DNA from: an uncultured Bacilli bacterium
GTDB lineage: Bacteria > Bacillota_I > Bacilli_A > RFN20 > CAG-288
DNA: 8,217 nt
Reading direction: 5' to 3'
Assembly: GCA_934700375.1 (NCBI GenBank)
Contig: CAKUXT010000087.1
Location: 1 to 8,217 of the forward strand
The translations under genes were made by a program, and so were the position numbers. Below the pieces are notes generated by a model. It saw nothing but the letters and a program-made list of their open reading frames with translations. It searched no databases and was not told where the DNA came from. Shown here in pieces: positions 6,547 through 8,217 of this stretch (within the stretch, counting starts at the first letter, position 1; each line of letters starts with the position of its first letter).

Positions 6547-6736
6547 CATAAAACAGCATTAGGTAAGGAATTTTTACCCATTTAGAACACATTTGTCAAA
6601 GAAAGCCATGATTATTTGCCTTTTATCAGACACACTCAATTCAATCTTTTTTACTCTAGTTGTCACGTTTTCAAGATTTCTTTAAAGTTGTGAGTCACTG
6701 GATTTCAAAGCCTGATGATGAATCTTTTTCCTGGAC
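6547..6736. other. intergenic stretch without recognised features
   Basis: AT-rich sequence between the lipoprotein promoter and the second hairpin copy. I see no start codon with a ribosome binding site, no RNA gene and no long inverted repeat; only very short palindromes such as GTGAGTCAC. Confidence 0.5.
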
Positions 6737-6787
6737 TGAAAAAGGCTGCCCTATATCATTCGTTTGTGAATGATCGGCAGCCTTTTG
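6737..6787 (-). terminator. terminator, copy 2 of the repeated hairpin
   Basis: AAAAAGGCTGCC 6739-6750 pairs with GGCAGCCTTTT 6776-6786, with the same CTAT/C internal loop and the same inner stem ATCATTC/GAATGAT (6755-6761, 6768-6774) as copy 1. The loop is GTTTGT instead of GTTCTT and one A is added. On the - strand it starts 9 nt after the stop codon of the membrane protein gene and ends in five T. Confidence 0.85.
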
Positions 6788-6795
6788 ATTTTAAA

Positions 6796-8052
6796 TTAGG
6801 AACGAGCCTGATAGACAGGTTTGGATGTATCAGCCGTCTGAGGAGGGCAGATACGATTCATGACGAAGACTGCACGGATAAGGTTGCATCCGATGATTGC
6901 CATCATCGAATAGTTGGATGTGAAGAATCCGAAGAGCATACTGAGCAAGGCAGGAGTGATAGACATATTGACTGCAGTATTGATGGCGTGGAAGAAGTTG
7001 CTGTCGCGATAGATGGATGTCTTTCTCTTGAAGAAGATGAAGATGAGGAGCGTGCAGATAAGAATGGAAGCAGCACCTGCAATGGTAAGTGTAAGAACCT
7101 GCATCCAGGTTGCATAGATTGTGTATTCACGGGCAGCACCATCAGTCAAAGCGATGAAGTTCTTTGTGAAGCCGTCCTGAATATTGAGTTCACCCTTGCT
7201 GAGCATGAAATCATATAAGGTGGTTGCACCATTGAGATCAACCTTGGCAAGGCCTTCATCTAACTTACCTGCATAAGAACCGGAAGCTGCGACTGTAGCT
7301 GTTGTTGCAGTGAAGGGATAGAAGTAGACTTCCATGTAGTCCTGAAGAAGAATCATATAAGAATGAGGGATGTTGTGATTGACACCATTAAGGTCCTTAT
7401 TCAAAATGACAGTTGTAGTAAAGTTAGTAAGATAGTTGATCGCGTTAGCATCATTTCTGGAAAGTCCAGGAATCATATAGAGTTCAAGATAGACTCTTCT
7501 TTCGACTGTTGTAGTCGTAGTTGTTGTTCCAGCAGAATCACTTGCCTTTTCTGTCTTAGTGACTGTGACATCAGCACCGATAGAATCAAAGTAATAATCT
7601 CTCTTTAAATCGGTAGGATTCTTGATATAAGGGCTGGCTCCATTTCCGTTTTCATCGACATAAGAAGATTTGAAGAGAGCTTTGTCGCTGGTACCATTCA
7701 ATTCATTGGTCCAGTTGTATTTGCTGTCCATTGTGGAATCACCGTAAAAAGCTTCATCATTAAGGCCATCCAGATCAAGAGAATAAGCACCATCTTTATT
7801 GTTGATCTTAATAGTCTTGAAATAATCCTCTTCGGCAATGACATGCTTTAAAGCAGTAGAGACTTCAAAGTTGTTCTTGTTAGCAAAGATAGCACCGCCA
7901 TTAGAGCGATAACCAGTAGACAGAGTCGGAATCCAAGGCAGGAAAATAGCAAGGACAAACATGATCAAAGTGACATACCACTTCATCTTGCGGTTGTCTA
8001 AGGCTGCTTGGTTACTGAACAGAGATTTAAATATGTTTTTAACTGTGAACAT
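6796..8052 (-). CDS. membrane protein with large extracytoplasmic domain, possibly DUF1189 (MalA)-like
   Basis: A 418-residue protein. Residues 1-24 are basic and cytoplasmic and 25-45 form the first membrane helix. Residues about 46-312 are a large polar, aromatic-rich extracytoplasmic domain. Helices follow near 316-341, 362-378 and 380-398, with a basic loop at 342-349 and a polar tail. The order of one helix, an outside domain and a C-terminal helix cluster, and the start VKNIFKSLFS, recall DUF1189 proteins (the Bacillota 'MalA' type associated with maltodextrin genes). Those are about 260 residues, so this one has a much larger outside domain; the match is a guess from memory. There is a Thr-rich linker (seven Thr, 176-182), encoded by mixed ACA/ACT/ACG codons. 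A purine-rich stretch with AAGGA at 8066-8062 precedes the ATG. It is a single-gene unit with its own promoter and terminator. Confidence 0.8.
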   Translation of the reverse strand: MFTVKNIFKSLFSNQAALDNRKMKWYVTLIMFVLAIFLPWIPTLSTGYRSNGGAIFANKNNFEVSTALKHVIAEEDYFKTIKINNKDGAYSLDLDGLNDEAFYGDSTMDSKYNWTNELNGTSDKALFKSSYVDENGNGASPYIKNPTDLKRDYYFDSIGADVTVTKTEKASDSAGTTTTTTTVERRVYLELYMIPGLSRNDANAINYLTNFTTTVILNKDLNGVNHNIPHSYMILLQDYMEVYFYPFTATTATVAASGSYAGKLDEGLAKVDLNGATTLYDFMLSKGELNIQDGFTKNFIALTDGAAREYTIYATWMQVLTLTIAGAASILICTLLIFIFFKRKTSIYRDSNFFHAINTAVNMSITPALLSMLFGFFTSNYSMMAIIGCNLIRAVFVMNRICPPQTADTSKPVYQARS

Positions 8053-8076
8053 TTTTCTTCTTCCTTATTAAATATA

Positions 8077-8096
8077 TGTAAAGCAGGAGCTTTACA
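8077..8096. promoter_or_regulatory. 20-nt palindrome at the predicted transcription start
   Basis: TGTAAAGC (8077-8084) and GCTTTACA (8089-8096) are exact inverted copies around AGGA. On the - strand the repeat begins about 8 nt after the -10 box, so it covers roughly +1 to +20 of the membrane protein transcript and ends just before its ribosome binding site. This is either an operator or a hairpin capping the 5' end of the mRNA; the sequence cannot decide between them. Confidence 0.55.
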
Positions 8097-8103
8097 ACGA
8101 TAT

Positions 8104-8132
8104 ATTATCGCTTAAATTCTCATAATTTACAA
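8104..8132 (-). promoter_or_regulatory. promoter of the membrane protein gene
   Basis: On the - strand TTGTAA (8132-8127), a spacer of exactly 17 nt and GATAAT (8109-8104) make a good sigma-A-like promoter. The predicted start is near 8097, giving a leader of about 45 nt. Confidence 0.7.
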
Positions 8133-8217
8133 CAATAAGAATATGGCAATCGCAAGAATATACCCGTGTTTTGCCTTGATAGGGCAAGTTTTAGATAAAT
8201 TTGGATGTTAAAAGACT

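Noticed and set aside
6483..6551. A 22-codon + strand frame over the lipoprotein leader
   Set aside because: It has no ribosome binding site, overlaps the promoter of the opposite gene, and is within the length expected by chance.
5997..6787. An insertion sequence with the hairpins as its ends
   Set aside because: The hairpins are direct repeats, no transposase lies between them, and no target-site duplication is visible.
8171..8191. A short TTGCC/GGCAA hairpin followed by TTTT on the + strand
   Set aside because: The stem is only 5 bp, and no + strand gene lies upstream that it could terminate.
1..8217. CRISPR array, tRNA, rRNA, prophage or toxin-antitoxin genes
   Set aside because: I saw no regularly spaced repeats, no cloverleaf with a conserved TPsiC arm, and no phage or toxin-like proteins on either strand.

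Overview
The window looks like a low-to-moderate GC member of the Bacillota. The coding genes have strong AGGAGG-type Shine-Dalgarno sites, sigma-A-like promoters, a CcpA-type cre candidate, a Bacillota-style D-lactate dehydrogenase and a GH36 alpha-galactosidase. TGG encodes Trp throughout and AGA is a common Arg codon. A gut or oral Erysipelotrichales-like host is my guess only; no marker gene in the window fixes the taxon.

Layout. (1) 1-628: the 3' part of an unrecognised membrane protein gene on the + strand, closed by a perfect-palindrome terminator. (2) 698-1231: a gene-free stretch. Its left part (about 721-861) folds on paper as a long-range stem enclosing three hairpins. (3) 1288-3563, - strand: a two-gene operon of an AEC-family transporter followed 14 nt later by a D-2-hydroxyacid (D-lactate type) dehydrogenase, ending at a strong hairpin. 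(4) 3564-3819: a divergent control region with a promoter on each strand, a near-consensus cre site and an inverted repeat over the -35 region of the + strand promoter. (5) 3820-5991, +: a complete cytoplasmic GH36 alpha-galactosidase. (6) 5997-6787: a small lipoprotein gene (- strand) lying between two almost identical 50-nt hairpin repeats in direct orientation. (7) 6796-8052, -: a membrane protein with a large extracytoplasmic domain, with a convincing promoter and a 20-nt palindrome at its predicted transcription start.

How the genes may fit together (inference). The alpha-galactosidase releases galactose from imported raffinose- or melibiose-type sugars. The divergent operon looks suited to the fermentation end: a D-2-hydroxyacid is made by reducing a 2-oxoacid with NADH, and an AEC carrier moves an organic acid anion across the membrane. 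The shared intergenic region with a cre candidate would allow carbon-catabolite control of either side. No sugar transporter or local regulator gene lies in the window.

No clearly new multi-gene system is visible. The least explained parts are the orphan folded element at 721-861 and the repeated hairpin that brackets the lipoprotein gene.
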